NCBI GenBank assembly: GCA_013397795.1
Contig: VZTJ01003247.1
Span: 254,972-318,971 of the forward strand
Direction of reading: 5' to 3'
Origin: Orthonyx spaldingii
Lineage: Eukaryota > Chordata > Aves > Passeriformes > Orthonychidae
DNA: 64,000 nt
The notes below the pieces were generated by a model, which saw nothing but the letters and a program-made list of their open reading frames with translations, was not told where the DNA came from and did no database searches. Shown here one piece after another: positions 53,110-64,000 of the stretch; position 1 is the first letter of the stretch; each line of letters starts with the position of its first letter. The position numbers and the translations under genes were made by a program.

Positions 53110-53296
53110 CCGTCAGATTCCTCAAGCCAAGTTCCCTGAGTCCAAAGTTTCCATCCTTCCTGTAGTTAAGGAATATGGCCAGAGCATACCGCTCCTCATA
53201 GAGCTTGGTCCCACGGACGATGCGCAGGTTCTCCAGGGGCAGGTATTCAAACTGGTTCAAAGCCACCAACACATAGCCTGTGACTTCTCGGATAGA
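53110..53296 (-). CDS. ERBB4: ERBB4 coding exon 3 (extracellular domain I of ErbB4 receptor)
   Basis: The minus strand reads 62 complete codons plus one base, opening in frame with SIREVTGYVLVALNQF and closing with ...LRNLT before a GT donor. It includes the stretches LPLENLRIVRGTKLYEERY and FLNYRKDGNFGL. This fits ErbB4, and not EGFR, ERBB2 or ERBB3, which differ in the NYRKDGNFGL part. ErbB4 is a plasma-membrane receptor tyrosine kinase for neuregulins; this exon encodes part of L domain I, which helps form the ligand site. Length (187 bp), start phase 0 and end phase 1 match human ERBB4 exon 3, so the first codon is about residue 79. The final N-L-T is a glycosylation sequon at the place of human Asn138. 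There is no cysteine, as expected for this part of the domain. Third-position GC is about 66% (41 of 62), well above the flanking intron. Compared from memory with human there are about six substitutions, including Arg to Glu at about residue 95. The rest of the gene lies outside the window. Confidence 0.97.
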
Positions 53297-53330
53297 CTGA
53301 AAGGCAGAAATGAAACAAACACGTCAGACA
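53297..53330 (-). other. ERBB4: 3' splice site of ERBB4 intron 2 (acceptor, pyrimidine tract, branch site)
   Basis: Read on the minus strand, the intron ends in a T-rich tract followed by CAG directly before the first exon codon. A CTGAC branch-site-like motif lies at 53323-53327, with its adenine 27 nt from the exon, a normal distance. This supports a functional exon, not a retrocopy. Confidence 0.9.
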
Positions 53331-55509
53331 GCAGCCATTTTTCATCATCCTGAATTTCTCAGACAGTGGATGCTTTAGGACAAGATGCTGCTACCCAAGA
53401 CAAAAAACCAAACCACCTTTGGAACACAAATTCTGTTTCAACTTAATGATTCAAGCACATTCCCATTTTAATTTTAGTGAGTTTACTGGGAAAAGTTGTT
53501 TAAAAAGTAGAAAATAAAGAGGTAGCCATTTTTATCAGTTTATTGAAACTCGAACAGAAATTCACTGCAAGGTATTAAGGATTCACAAAAGGATGACTTT
53601 GTACAATTCAAAGCAGAGAGCAGGTCAAAGGCCTCTGCAGTACATGAACAGAATCCACTGGGGCAATGCCACAGTTCAGATGAGATTGTCTGTCCGCAAG
53701 TAACTCTGTGTTGTACAGCATATTTCACGGTGGGAATGAAGGCACACAACATGGAAAACACCTCTGGAAGAGTTCACCATCAAATAGGAACAGATGGGAG
53801 ACAGGGGGCAGGTTTGGAAGAGGAAATAAAGACGACACACATATGTATTAACACCCATTTTTTGCACTTTCAGATGGAACTGATCACTGGACAGTTGCAA
53901 AGATTCGTCTCCAAGTTTCATCTGGAAGTGCTGGAATCATCCACGCTCATATACGCCTGTCTTCAATCAAAACTGCTATCCAAACCTTTAACGAAATGAT
54001 TGCTGCACCTTTGAGTTGGCTGGAATCTGCACTGGCTTTAGATGAGCTGCTCAATAATCCTCCTGATCATATTCAGGAATTGATTGCCTGGGCTGGAAAG
54101 GGAAAAAACACCCCAAAACCCAATAACTAGAAAAAGCTTTTCAAAGTCCAAAAGATTAACAGAACTAAGATGGTGTGAGGAAAAAAAAAATACAGAACAC
54201 CCAAACCCATAGAAATATGCTCCCTCAGAAAATAAAGTTCATTCCAAGGAATTGAAAGAAACAGTCTAGAAATGTGCAAATGCCTTTGAAAAATCTCATT
54301 TCAACACTCACAATGACCCCACCATCCTCAGCAGGACTTGACACAGGCTGAAGGATGCTCCTGGCCGGACCCTGGAAACAGGATCTCCATGTTGGAGAGG
54401 GTCTCTTGAGTCTGTTTTCCAAAGCTCACCTAACCCCGTACCTGTAACCACTGTACAGGCGTGTGTTTGTGTGCGTGTGCATATTTAATGGACAGAAATT
54501 GATACCACTACTTGTGTGCTTAAGTGGCTGCACACACTTTTTCCTTCCCTTTGGCAAAGTCAATACCTTAAACAAAACACTGAAAGAAAAATTCTGCTCA
54601 GAGTAACGTGCCCAGACTATAACCAACATGAGGGGGACTCCAGTCGATACTGTAATAAAAACAACCCGACAAGCAACAGCAAGCAGAGAATTCAATGTCT
54701 CCTGTATGTATCATTAATAAAGCAAGGCAACAATGGATTTGCAGCGCCAAGGACAGGATCTTGCTTTGCTGGTTCAGCGCTTTGCCATGATTTCACACTT
54801 AAGTGTGCACGAGCCTTTTAATTAGGCTTATAAAAGCCTGCAAGGTTATTAACATGTGTGGCAGTGTACGTAAGGAATGATTTCTAGGCCACAAAATCTG
54901 GGTCCTAGCTGTCCTTCTGAAGTCAAACATTTGTGCTCAGCTGAAGCTGCTGAAAAATCTGTGGAGCCATTTCCAGGCTTGCTTGGCGTCGAAACAAAAC
55001 GCAGCGTCCTGACAGGACTCTGATGAGAACCCAGTGAGTGGAGGTAGGCTGACAGTACGACTCAGCGGCTCAGTATTAAATGCAGAGCTGCATTATACCC
55101 TGGGACACTGATTTCATTATAATCAGCAGCTTTCCAGCACTTTCATGATAGCTCTTCTCCTTCAGACATTTCAGTTTAGCCAGTTTGGTCAGGAATTTGC
55201 TTTTCATCATGTGCAAAAATTTCTTTAAGCTGGCTTTTTTAGTGTCTCCTCAGAATTCAGGAAATACTTAAATGGCTTCAGTTTCTCCACTGATATTCTA
55301 GGGATACTGTGATTGCTCTAATTAATTTAAATGGATATTTAACTTGGAATTGAGTGGAAGAAATTAAAAGCAGTTCCAAAATTGCATCTGAACAAATCCT
55401 CCCTGCCAATTGTTGTCACTTATAACCACGTTTTCTATTTTTAGGGTATGTCTTACTGCCAAATGGCAATTCCACCTGGAAGGGCTGTAATTCAGCAAAG
55501 GACTGAAAT
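53331..55509. other. Intron 2 sequence next to ERBB4 exon 3, nothing recognised
   Basis: About 2.2 kb of AT-rich intron with no recognised exon or repeat family. A short GT-rich run lies near 54460-54480. Confidence 0.55.
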
Positions 55510-55760
55510 CACACACACATACACACACACACACAAAGCAACAAATCTTCACTCCAAACTTGAAAAAAATCCAAAAAACCCCCCAATACAATACAGAAAA
55601 ACCCCAAAACAAAACAAAACACAAACAAACAAAAAACAAACAAACAAACAAAAAACAAAAAAAACCCCAAACCAAACAAACAAAAAAAGAAAACAACAAA
55701 AAAAATCAACCAACCAAACAAAAAACCCCAAACCAACCAAACCAACCAAACCAAACCAAC
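55510..55760. repeat. CA microsatellite followed by an A/C-only low-complexity block
   Basis: An (AC)n run with one AT interruption lies at 55510-55535. It is followed to 55760 by AAAC, AACC and A-run repeats. Bases 55597-55688 contain only A and C on the plus strand. Long apparent reading frames on both strands here are low-complexity artefacts. Confidence 0.93.
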
Positions 55761-58700
55761 TTACATCACCAGAGAAAATGACAAAGTTTTGTTGCTGATA
55801 ATTGTGAACTGCCTCGGACGCACTGCGTTGGCAGTGCACTTTGTTTGGCTTAACCAACTGAAACAACAAATTATGGCAAGTATTTTGACAAACCAGAAGT
55901 CCCATGGCTTTTGGGTCTCTGCAGTCCCATGGCTTTCACCGTATTGTAACGCACATTTATTTGCTGGAGGCACTGCCATGTTCATGCTTGCAAAACAAAA
56001 TTATGAAAATATACCAAAAGGGTTTCTAATTTCCTAGGAAACAACCACCTGACCAATCAAATCTAGTAGTCTGTTATATTAAGTCAGGCTTCCATTTTGG
56101 GTTTAAATTCAAATAGGATTGAAAAATGCAGAACAATAACCTGCTTTGCAGGATGGTTTCTGACTGGTTTCTGGTTTGCAGCATGCTTCCTGACCGGTCC
56201 ATCTTGAAAAAATGTACTGGGAGTGCAGAAGGCATCTCAAGTTTCGGCCACTCCTGGCCAACACTGTCACTTTGCCAGGCACTGCAAGTTTTAACGTGGT
56301 TCTCACTGAGAATGGACACCTGCCCACTTGGAGCTCAGTCCCAGCCCTGCTGGAGTCACTGCAAAGATGCCTGTTGACTTCCATGCTGACTCACAAATCC
56401 TCATGCCAGAAGGGACCAGGCAGCCAGATCTCCTCCCCTGCACCTCGTGCCAAGGTCAGGCGTGATTTGAGCCTCTCATCCTTTGAATTCAAGGCTGGAC
56501 GCTTTCCTGGGCAGGTATCCTGCGTTCAGGTATCCTAATGCTCTATTGGAGCTGCTTTGCTCCAGTTTCTATCTGTGTTACAAGAAGGTGGAGTGACTCA
56601 CAGCAGTGAGTGCCGTCTCCCAGACTGGTTCTCCTGCTAGGGCTGCAGGCACTTGCAAAAATATATTTTCCATGAGTCTGTCCTTCAGGAAAGACAAAAA
56701 GGAGCCTGTCAAGCATCAGCCCCTGGATAAGGACAAGCTTCCATCAGAAACACAAGGAGTATCGGGGGGTAAATGTATTAACCCTTGACATATCTAATGC
56801 CTCACGAGCTGCTTAAAAAACACACCAAGCCACGGGGTTCTGATATATTTACCAGAAAAAAAAGCTCTTTATCTCCATTTTCAGACAGGAGATGAGCACT
56901 TGTGCTCCACAGTTTGCTGTTCCTGTGTCCAGCAGTGTCCTGCACCCTAGGAACAGCCATGTCAATCTACAAACCAGTCTCCTAACAGACTCTATGAGCC
57001 CCAACATAGTCAACTTTTTGTTTTTTAAACCTAAAAATAGCTATCCTGATATAAGAACAGAGCCAGTGAAGGAGCTGCCCTCCCCAGGGGGCCACCCCAA
57101 GATGGGCAGTCCTGCAGAGGGTGAGGAAGAAACTCAAAAGCAAAGGGTTCTTTTTGGAGGTTCTTTTTCAGGTGATGAACTGTAAAAATGAGCCCTAAAC
57201 AGCCCATTCCCTTAATTACAACTAATATTAGCTGAGCACAGATGAAGCACTTGAAGTTCCCAACAGCAAAACCAGAATTATCCTGTCAGCTGGGAGTAAA
57301 TGTGAGTAAAATTGTTCCCTGCCATCTTAAATTGTCCTTTGGTTCAAATCAAGTGAATCTGAGTGAAGTGGAGCAAAATAACAGCGAAAACTCCATCATT
57401 CCGCCCAGAACAACAGATCAATGAACAACTGGGGAAGCTGATGTTTCTTATAAACACTACCAAGGCTTCTTAACATCCATCATGAACACTGGGCTGTGGC
57501 ACAGGCACCGACAAGAGCTTGTTGGGTTTATTTCAGCTGCAGACACATCTATCCAGTTGCTGAACCTGATCTGGTAAAGTCCCTGCTGCCTCAGCTGACC
57601 AGACACAGGTCCCCAACATGGAGTCAGAGCAACAAAAACCTGCCACAGTGGTCAGCTCACTCTTGTGGGACCACTGACAATTAATTCTCTTTTAGGGCGT
57701 TTTTCCCCTTTTCCGTAAACATTTTTGATCTACTTCAATCTCACTTGAAAGCACCAATAAACACAAGCGCAGGAGACGAGGATCACCTGAAGAACAAGTG
57801 TGTTTAATTCACAAACACTAAAAAAAGGAAGCACTTTTCACATCTCAAGTGGGCTTGAACAGAGTATCTCACATTTTGCTTTTTTATCAATTAAAAAGTA
57901 TGCATTTGTATCTGGTGAGAACTGCCCAACATCTAACTGGCCCGATTTAGAGGAAACAAATTTTTATTATGAGAAAAAAACCCACAGCACAGCAAAGTCA
58001 ACACCTGCCTAACTTTAAATAAGTTCACAAATTGTTGGATGTGTCTGTGAGTGTGCTGGTAACCATCAATTAATTTTCATTTTCTTTTTCATGCATTTTT
58101 ACCCATGCAATGCAACACATTCACCGTCACAATTAAAAAATTAATGCTTACTGAATAACCATAAAGTAGTCTCTAAGCAGCTACATCACTTGCAATTCTA
58201 ACTCTGGGAGAAACAATAACAACTGAAATGTGGAAATGGCAATTTCTGGAGCTCAATTAGCTTTTCCATGCATTGCTCATTGAGGATTTTGAATTTCTAA
58301 TGACATGAGAAGCTGAGATTTTCCAAGCAGTTCAGATATTTACGGGATCCAGCCTTTGCCAGCTTCTCTCAAAGCCCCATCCGTACCATGAGAAATATGT
58401 GGCACGCCCTGACATTTCTCCTGTCTGAGAGGACACCCCATTTAGAGACTAAGTCAGAGCTAACTTTGCATGCACATGAGGAATTTTATCCCACTACAAG
58501 TGCATGTCTTGTCTCCTTCCATGCTGTGCATCCTTTAATTATGTCAACACTTGTGGAATTGTGGTGTTAAGCCCTCCTCAGCAGCAGAGGTTTTCCAGGT
58601 ACTCTGTACAAGCTTCAGTAAAAATCCCTTGAGTTTGAGCACACTGATCAATACCAGAACATAGCTTGTAGAAAACATTTTCTAGTGCCTGGTCAAAAGC

Positions 58701-58884
58701 AAGCAGTGTATCCTAACTTGAGTTGCCTTGGCAGCTGCAGAAAGATTATTGTCAAAAGCACTAAAGTTGCAGTTTTTATTTAAATTGGTGAATAAAGAAA
58801 GAAGAACTTCTGGTAGTCTTCCAATTTGCATTAAGGTGTATTAAAGCCAAGGGAAGGGCTTGGATTTAATTTTGTTAAGAGCTG
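55761..58884. other. Intron 2 sequence between the A/C block and the solo LTR, nothing recognised
   Basis: About 3.1 kb with no exon, RNA gene or repeat family recognised. Short near-repeats (for example TCCCATGGCTTT twice near 55900-55935) are minor. Confidence 0.55.
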
Positions 58885-58890
58885 TACCTG

Positions 58891-59157
58891 TGTGATAGCA
58901 CAGACTCTTTCCCACGGGAATTTTTCCTTCTTCTACTGAAGTTTACTAAATATAAGATAAGTTCCATGTTACTGAGAGTGGCTTTTGGAAACAGGCGGTC
59001 AGAGCTCTGCCCAATCAATCCCAGCGAGTGGACGAATCTCAGCCAATCCAAATAGCCTTCTCGTGTGTATATAAATCTGTTATTAATTAATAAACTCACT
59101 CAGCATTCTCTCAAGATTCGTGTGTCCCTTCGCTCCACTATTGGTTCAACAGCGACA
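58891..59157 (+). mobile_element. Compact solo LTR (267 bp) with 6-bp target-site duplication, antisense to ERBB4
   Basis: The element begins TGTGATAGCA and ends AGCGACA. It is flanked by a perfect 6-bp direct repeat TACCTG at 58885-58890 and 59158-59163. Inside, in order, are a CCAAT-type motif (AGCCAATC at 59041), a TATATAAA box (59068-59075), an AATAAA signal (59089-59094) and an end resembling other bird LTRs (ATTCTCTCAAGATTCGTGTG...). A 6-bp duplication and short LTR fit the ERVK (betaretrovirus-like) class, but the class is inferred. No internal retroviral sequence is attached, so it is a solo LTR formed by LTR-LTR recombination. The intact duplication suggests a fairly recent insertion. 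Confidence 0.88.
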
Positions 59158-59163
59158 TACCTG

Positions 59164-62100
59164 AGGAGCCCTGCACTGCTGCATGCTGCAGAATTGAACT
59201 GTGATTCAGTTATTTATGACAGCTGGTAGGAACTTTAACTCCCACTCTTTTCCTCACAGACATCTGGTCTTCTTTGGTAATATGCTTACAAAACATCCTG
59301 AGCAGCAGATCAGTGAACTGAACACAGCACTCGATTCCCCCAGCTTGAAAGCAGCAGTCAGTCAGATGCATCTTTTGTTAAGGCCACTGGAAATTTGTAA
59401 GGATTTTGCTACATAATTTATGGAATCTACCTTGGGAGTTGTTAAACTAAAGCTCTGTTTTCTGAATGGCTGGTCTTTACATTGCATTATTCCAAGAGTG
59501 GGGGTTTTCATATATTAAAATAGGAGGATTAGCTGTGCAGTTATTTATTTCCTGAGCTTGATGTAGGAAACACACTGTTGTCTATATGAGGTAAGTCTGG
59601 CTGTGTCTGAGCTAACATACATTACAGTGGAGTCTTACAGTAGGGTCTAGGGAAGTCTTGGAAAAAAACCAAATACCAGTCTAGAAACCTTTAAACTGCA
59701 GAACAATGCCCAAATCTGGCATTTGGAAAGAATGGTGATGGACAAAAACATGGGGAGCCTTTGAAATGTGTATCTTGACTAATTTTTAAAGTACTGAGGA
59801 GAAAACAATCTGGGACTTGAAAAACAAAATAATAATAAAAAAAGGTGGGAATGGGAACATTAAGTAGAAATAGACAAATAACAGGACCACAAAGCCAACC
59901 ATTTTGCTTTCAAATTTCGAAATACAGCTTCTAATGATGTGCCCAAGTATTCTGCCTGCTGACTGAGTTTGACTTAAGCTCAGGTGTCAGTTTGCCCCAT
60001 ATGTCCCTGCCCAGTTTTCAGTTATATCATCTGAACAAACTGAGCAGGCTTACATCAGTATCTGAGAGTCTTCCCAATGTTTCCAGTCTGAAACATAATT
60101 CCTCTGTTTGTATATCTGCTTAGAAGTGTCCTAGAAGTGTCTGTTTAGAACTTTGAGGTGTCCAGGCCGGCTGAGCGCACACAATAAATCCTAAGTTATG
60201 TGGAGCATAAACAATAATAATGTTTATTATGACCTAGACAAAGTCTGCACTCTGCAACAACCCCATCTTCACAGCTCACATCTGTCTGTCCTGAGAAACA
60301 GTATGGAAGATACATGTTTAGCCACTCAGTAATGACTTTTGACATTACAGTGTAATACCTGATTGGCCTTCAACGTATTTGTATCGTGGTTTCCAGGAGA
60401 GTTTATTGTATCATCTCCCAAGGGAAAGCTTAGTCCTAAATGAGATTGAAAAGACTAGAATGAGAGCATTATGCTGTTACAAAATGCTTTACCACTCAGG
60501 CCGTTCAGTAGTGTCTGCATTTTGCAGACACTCAAAGCACATCAGCTTAGAGCTGCCCAGTTACAGAACTTCCAACAGCCCAGATTGATGCCTTTTGCTT
60601 TCTCTGCTTTTGGGAGCTTCAGTCGAGTAAATCATAGTTTCTTTCCAGGCAACATAAAATTGCACAAACTGCTACTTCATAAACTAAATAATATCAACAC
60701 TCTGAAAGGAATTTAGGGAAGTAATAACCACGTGCAAAGACATCGTTTTTTATCAATTTCCCTCAGAAAGCCGCAGCCCATGAAAAGCTGAGTGCATTTG
60801 AGGGTCTCGGGACACTTGCACTGGGAAAGCCAATGTGAGGGCTGTCTTGTCAAACCTTCACAGTCACATTTACACTGACTGCACTGCCACAGGCATCTTG
60901 AGATGTCAGTGAGCTCTGAATCAAGGTGGTGCATTTATTTTGGCAGAACAAGGTATCCCATCCCAAAGAAAAAAAGAGCATTCAGTTCCTCAGATTTATC
61001 CTATTTGTGATAAATCCCCATCATATTTTTGCTCGTGTCTAAGCTGATCTAAGTCTTGGCAGGCTGCTTACTTGGTCCTCTGGCTCGTGAGACTGGTTGG
61101 GGCACCACTGGGAGCCCATCTATCCATTCCCAAGTCTTCCCAAGGAAGGAAATAGAAGAAAGGGAAGAGGAAAAGGAGCAGGATGGATGCTGACAATCTC
61201 TCACAGCTCAGAAACAATCCCAACTTCTCCAGCTTGCACACAACCTGAGCGAGCACATGGATGAAGAGGAACAAAATACACAGGTAACAAAAAGCAGAGG
61301 TGAAGAGGGGTGCCTTCCCTACGATGGGTATGAAAGGTCAAGTGTCTGGTCAGAAGTCAGATGGAAGAGTACCCATGACAAATGCAGTGCAGGCTCTAAC
61401 AGGGTGTCCAGAATTGCACACCATGGTAAGCAAGGTGCTTGTGAAGACCCTAGGAATGTTTTGTGGTCATTTAATGGAATAAGGGACCTTTATTTGTTCA
61501 TTTGATATATGGTGACAGGCTTTGTACAGCAGATATTGTGATTGCTTTTTTCCTATTACACAGCCAGGCTGGTTGGTATGAATTACAGGAAAATCTATAG
61601 TGAGACGAATAAATTAAATGCATTTATTAAAATGCTTCAGTCTCTGCTGTGGAAGCAATGGGAGCCCTTGGCTGTAGTGATTCCCACTCTTTGGAGTGAT
61701 GCAGAATGAATTAAACATCCCAGAGATCTGGTACAGAGGTGGAGCTGAACAACAGGACTTTTCTAGTTTTTCTATTTAAACTGCAGGTGAAGGTGCCACG
61801 CCACTCCTGAAAGCAAAAGGCTGTTTCTATTTCTGGATACAGGAACTGACTACATATTGTGAAAATGTGTTAACCTTGCCAAATTTCAGCTCAGCATTCT
61901 CAGTCAGCATTTTTGCAAGAAGCAAATAGCTGGCTATCCAATCCTGGAAAAGCAGTTTGCTTATTTTTGGAGAGCTTTGTTTTCTTTTCCCAAGAAAACA
62001 GTTTCCTAAAAACACACTTTCAGTTTGTTTCATATGTACAACATCCACTTTTTAATGAGTACTTTAAAAGCATTTCCTGTGAGGAAGTGATTTTATTGGT

Positions 62101-64000
62101 GCTCTAGGACATTTTTGCACACAGAAATTAGTGAATATTGGAGCTGTTAACTGTTTCTGTGGTTTCACTGAGGAGAAGAATCTTCAGATATTGGATTTTA
62201 GCAACTCTTATTTCCAGCTGAGCATATATAAATACAACATCTGAGCTCAACATCACACCTACCTATTGAAACTATTTGAGCCTTTGTAACTCTAATCTTT
62301 TCAAGAATAGAAGCCCTGAAGAGATTCATTAATTGCCGGCTTTTGATTAGGTTTATTTCCATTTAGATAAAAAGTGAAGAGGCTTCTTGTTTTTAAAGCT
62401 CTGTTTTTGTTTTGTTTATCTGGAAGCTGGAGAATAACTCTGTTATGCAGGCTTTAATAGATTGTTAAAATCTCCTTCAAGGATAGATCCATAATTTATA
62501 AGATGTGAGCAATTACTAAATGCTCTGATTTTCAAATCCAGAGGTATATTTTAAGAAAAACACTTATACTCCTCTTTTTGAGGTTATGCAGGGTGCCACC
62601 AATCAGGGAAACAACGTTTAATCTGCAGTGACTGCACTAACCCTAAAATAAGATTTTCCTCTGCATTAATTCCACTACTTTTCTTCAAGGGGGCACACTA
62701 AAAACTTCTCCCACTCATTGCATTTTCTGTGTGGTTTCTGAACCAGGCAGGATGCACAATCTTATAGGAAACAGAAGCTTTTAAAATCATGTCCAGAATG
62801 ACCAGACACCTTAAATATACCATTATTCCTACATGCAATTATTGCACCAATGAACAAACATTGGCTCCCTCAAGGTGCACAAACACCTTTGTTTGAATGA
62901 CAGGTGAGTTTATAGAGGCGAGTGTTGGAGAAGTTGCAGAGAAAATTATTTCTCTCTTTTCCAGACACAAGAGCAGAAAAAGATGTCTTGACATAAAAAT
63001 TCTAAAAAGGTTAAAAATCAAGACTTTTGGAGAAAAGGTAATTTTATGAAAGGAAATAATGGGGTACAGGGCAAGAGATAAGAGAAGAAAGAGGAAAAGC
63101 TCATGATCAGGGCTGGGGAAGGACAGATCCAGACACCTATCATTCTGGCATTTTCTAATTTCTGAGTGCCTGAGTTTGCATTTTTGTATCATTTTGTTCT
63201 TTTTTTAGGGGAAGCATGGCAAGAAAAGTATAATACTCTGTACAAGATGTAATTTCTTTCAGTACTTATCACCAGCAAATGGTTGGATGAGCAATCTTTT
63301 GCCACTAACTTAATTAGAGGAAACCTCTATATTTAAAAATGTTCCTTAATGTGCTGAACCCCACACAATAGCTTGTTGAAGTAAAAAAAAAAAAAAAAAA
63401 AGCAGAGTGGTTATTGTCATAGCTAAGGATGAAAGAAAGGCTCAAAGAAAGGCTCAGTCATAAAAGTTATCACAGAAACAATGTTATTAACTACACAGGA
63501 ATAATGTCAAGGGAGTTCTGAGCTGACTGACACTGATGAAATAATGCAGGCAGCTAAAACCAGGGCATCTCTCCTCACCTGTTTTAATTAATACCCTTAT
63601 TACCTTTCCCTGAAAGACAGCTTTTCAAGAGCTATTATTGTGCTTAATATTAAATCAAAGTAAGCCTGGCATATTGTCAGTTATATCTTCTGAACCCCTA
63701 AAAAGAGGATGCTCACCAGTGCACCCCTCAGCTGAGATGTGCCCTTCATCAGGACAGGTCCAGTGGCCAGACTTGCAAGAATCAGGGAAAAAACAATGCT
63801 CAAGAGAGGAAAGGGAGTGTTCAAGGACCCAAATACATCAAAGGGCCAGCAGTGGTATTTCATTGATATTAATTACTTTACAGTCTGTAAACTCTGCAGA
63901 AAGTGCCAGCTGCTGTGAGCCAGGACCATCAAAGGTCAGATTATCATTAAATCATTACAGGAGAGGCTGTTTTTACTTAGCATATAATTGCTAAACCTAA
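59164..64000. other. Intron 2 sequence to window end
   Basis: About 4.8 kb, AT-rich, with an A19 run at 63383-63401. The stretch 62330-62560 is AT-rich without simple-sequence structure and could be conserved noncoding DNA, but this cannot be tested here. ERBB4 exon 2 was not found. Confidence 0.5.
63383..63401. repeat. A homopolymer (19 A)
   Basis: Nineteen consecutive A. I see no retroposon body beside it that would make it a poly(A) tail. Confidence 0.9.

Larger units (their letters stand above)
53297..64000 (-). other. ERBB4: ERBB4 intron 2 (partial)
   Basis: Sequence upstream (minus sense) of exon 3. Exon 2, which should encode about 50 residues around EQQYRALRKYYENCEVV, was not seen on the minus strand to the window end. 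The intron is therefore at least 10.7 kb. It contains a low-complexity A/C block and one solo LTR. Confidence 0.85.

Noticed and set aside
53021..53353. Plus-strand open frame across the ERBB4 exon
   Set aside because: It is simply the antisense of exon 3, which explains its openness; the minus-strand reading has the homology and splice sites.
1..64000. Search for other ERBB4 exons (2 and 4), tRNA, snRNA, CRISPR, operons or retroviral gag/pol/env
   Set aside because: None recognised on either strand. The window is one exon in long introns with solo LTRs; no novel multi-gene system is present.

Overview
This window is vertebrate, almost certainly avian, nuclear DNA. It lies inside the receptor tyrosine kinase gene ERBB4, which is read on the minus strand. 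Only one protein-coding segment can be supported: a 187-bp exon at 53110-53296 with good splice sites. It encodes 62 codons plus one base of the neuregulin receptor ErbB4, equivalent to human coding exon 3 (residues about 79-140, extracellular domain I). The other ~63.8 kb is intron: 1-53109 is part of intron 3 (downstream in the gene) and 53297-64000 is part of intron 2 (upstream). Exons 2 and 4 were not found.

The bird assignment rests on the repeats. There is a CR1 LINE 3' end with its octamer tail at 17261-17487, and several LTR insertions of avian type. A passerine is my best guess, from recognising the LTR families, but this is inference.

Region by region: 490-1519 is a ~1.03-kb LTR in the same sense as ERBB4, with GC-rich internal tandem repeats. 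15764-16180 is a 417-bp solo LTR in the same sense. 17261-17487 is the CR1 fragment. 27245-27324 is a TCTA microsatellite. 34978-35080 is a CTATC pentanucleotide array. 45365-45815 is a second copy of the 15764-16180 LTR family in the opposite orientation. 48180-49170 is the most CpG-rich non-repeat stretch. 53110-53296 is the ERBB4 exon. 55510-55760 is an A/C-only low-complexity block. 58891-59157 is a compact solo LTR with a perfect 6-bp target-site duplication. No retroviral internal gene, tRNA, rRNA or intact second gene was seen.

The most interesting observation comes from aligning the two copies of the 15764/45365 LTR family. Over the 3' two thirds of the element I count about 29 sites with G in copy 1 and A in copy 2 (element sense strand), against about one in the other direction. 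C/T differences are few and balanced. Such a strand-biased, regionally confined pattern resembles cytidine-deaminase (APOBEC/AID-type) G-to-A hypermutation of a retroviral cDNA. Other points of interest are the unusually GC-rich and apparently divergent ERBB4 exon, the intronic CpG-rich block with an X-box-like site and a TATA-like site, and the way polyadenylation signals are distributed between sense and antisense LTRs.
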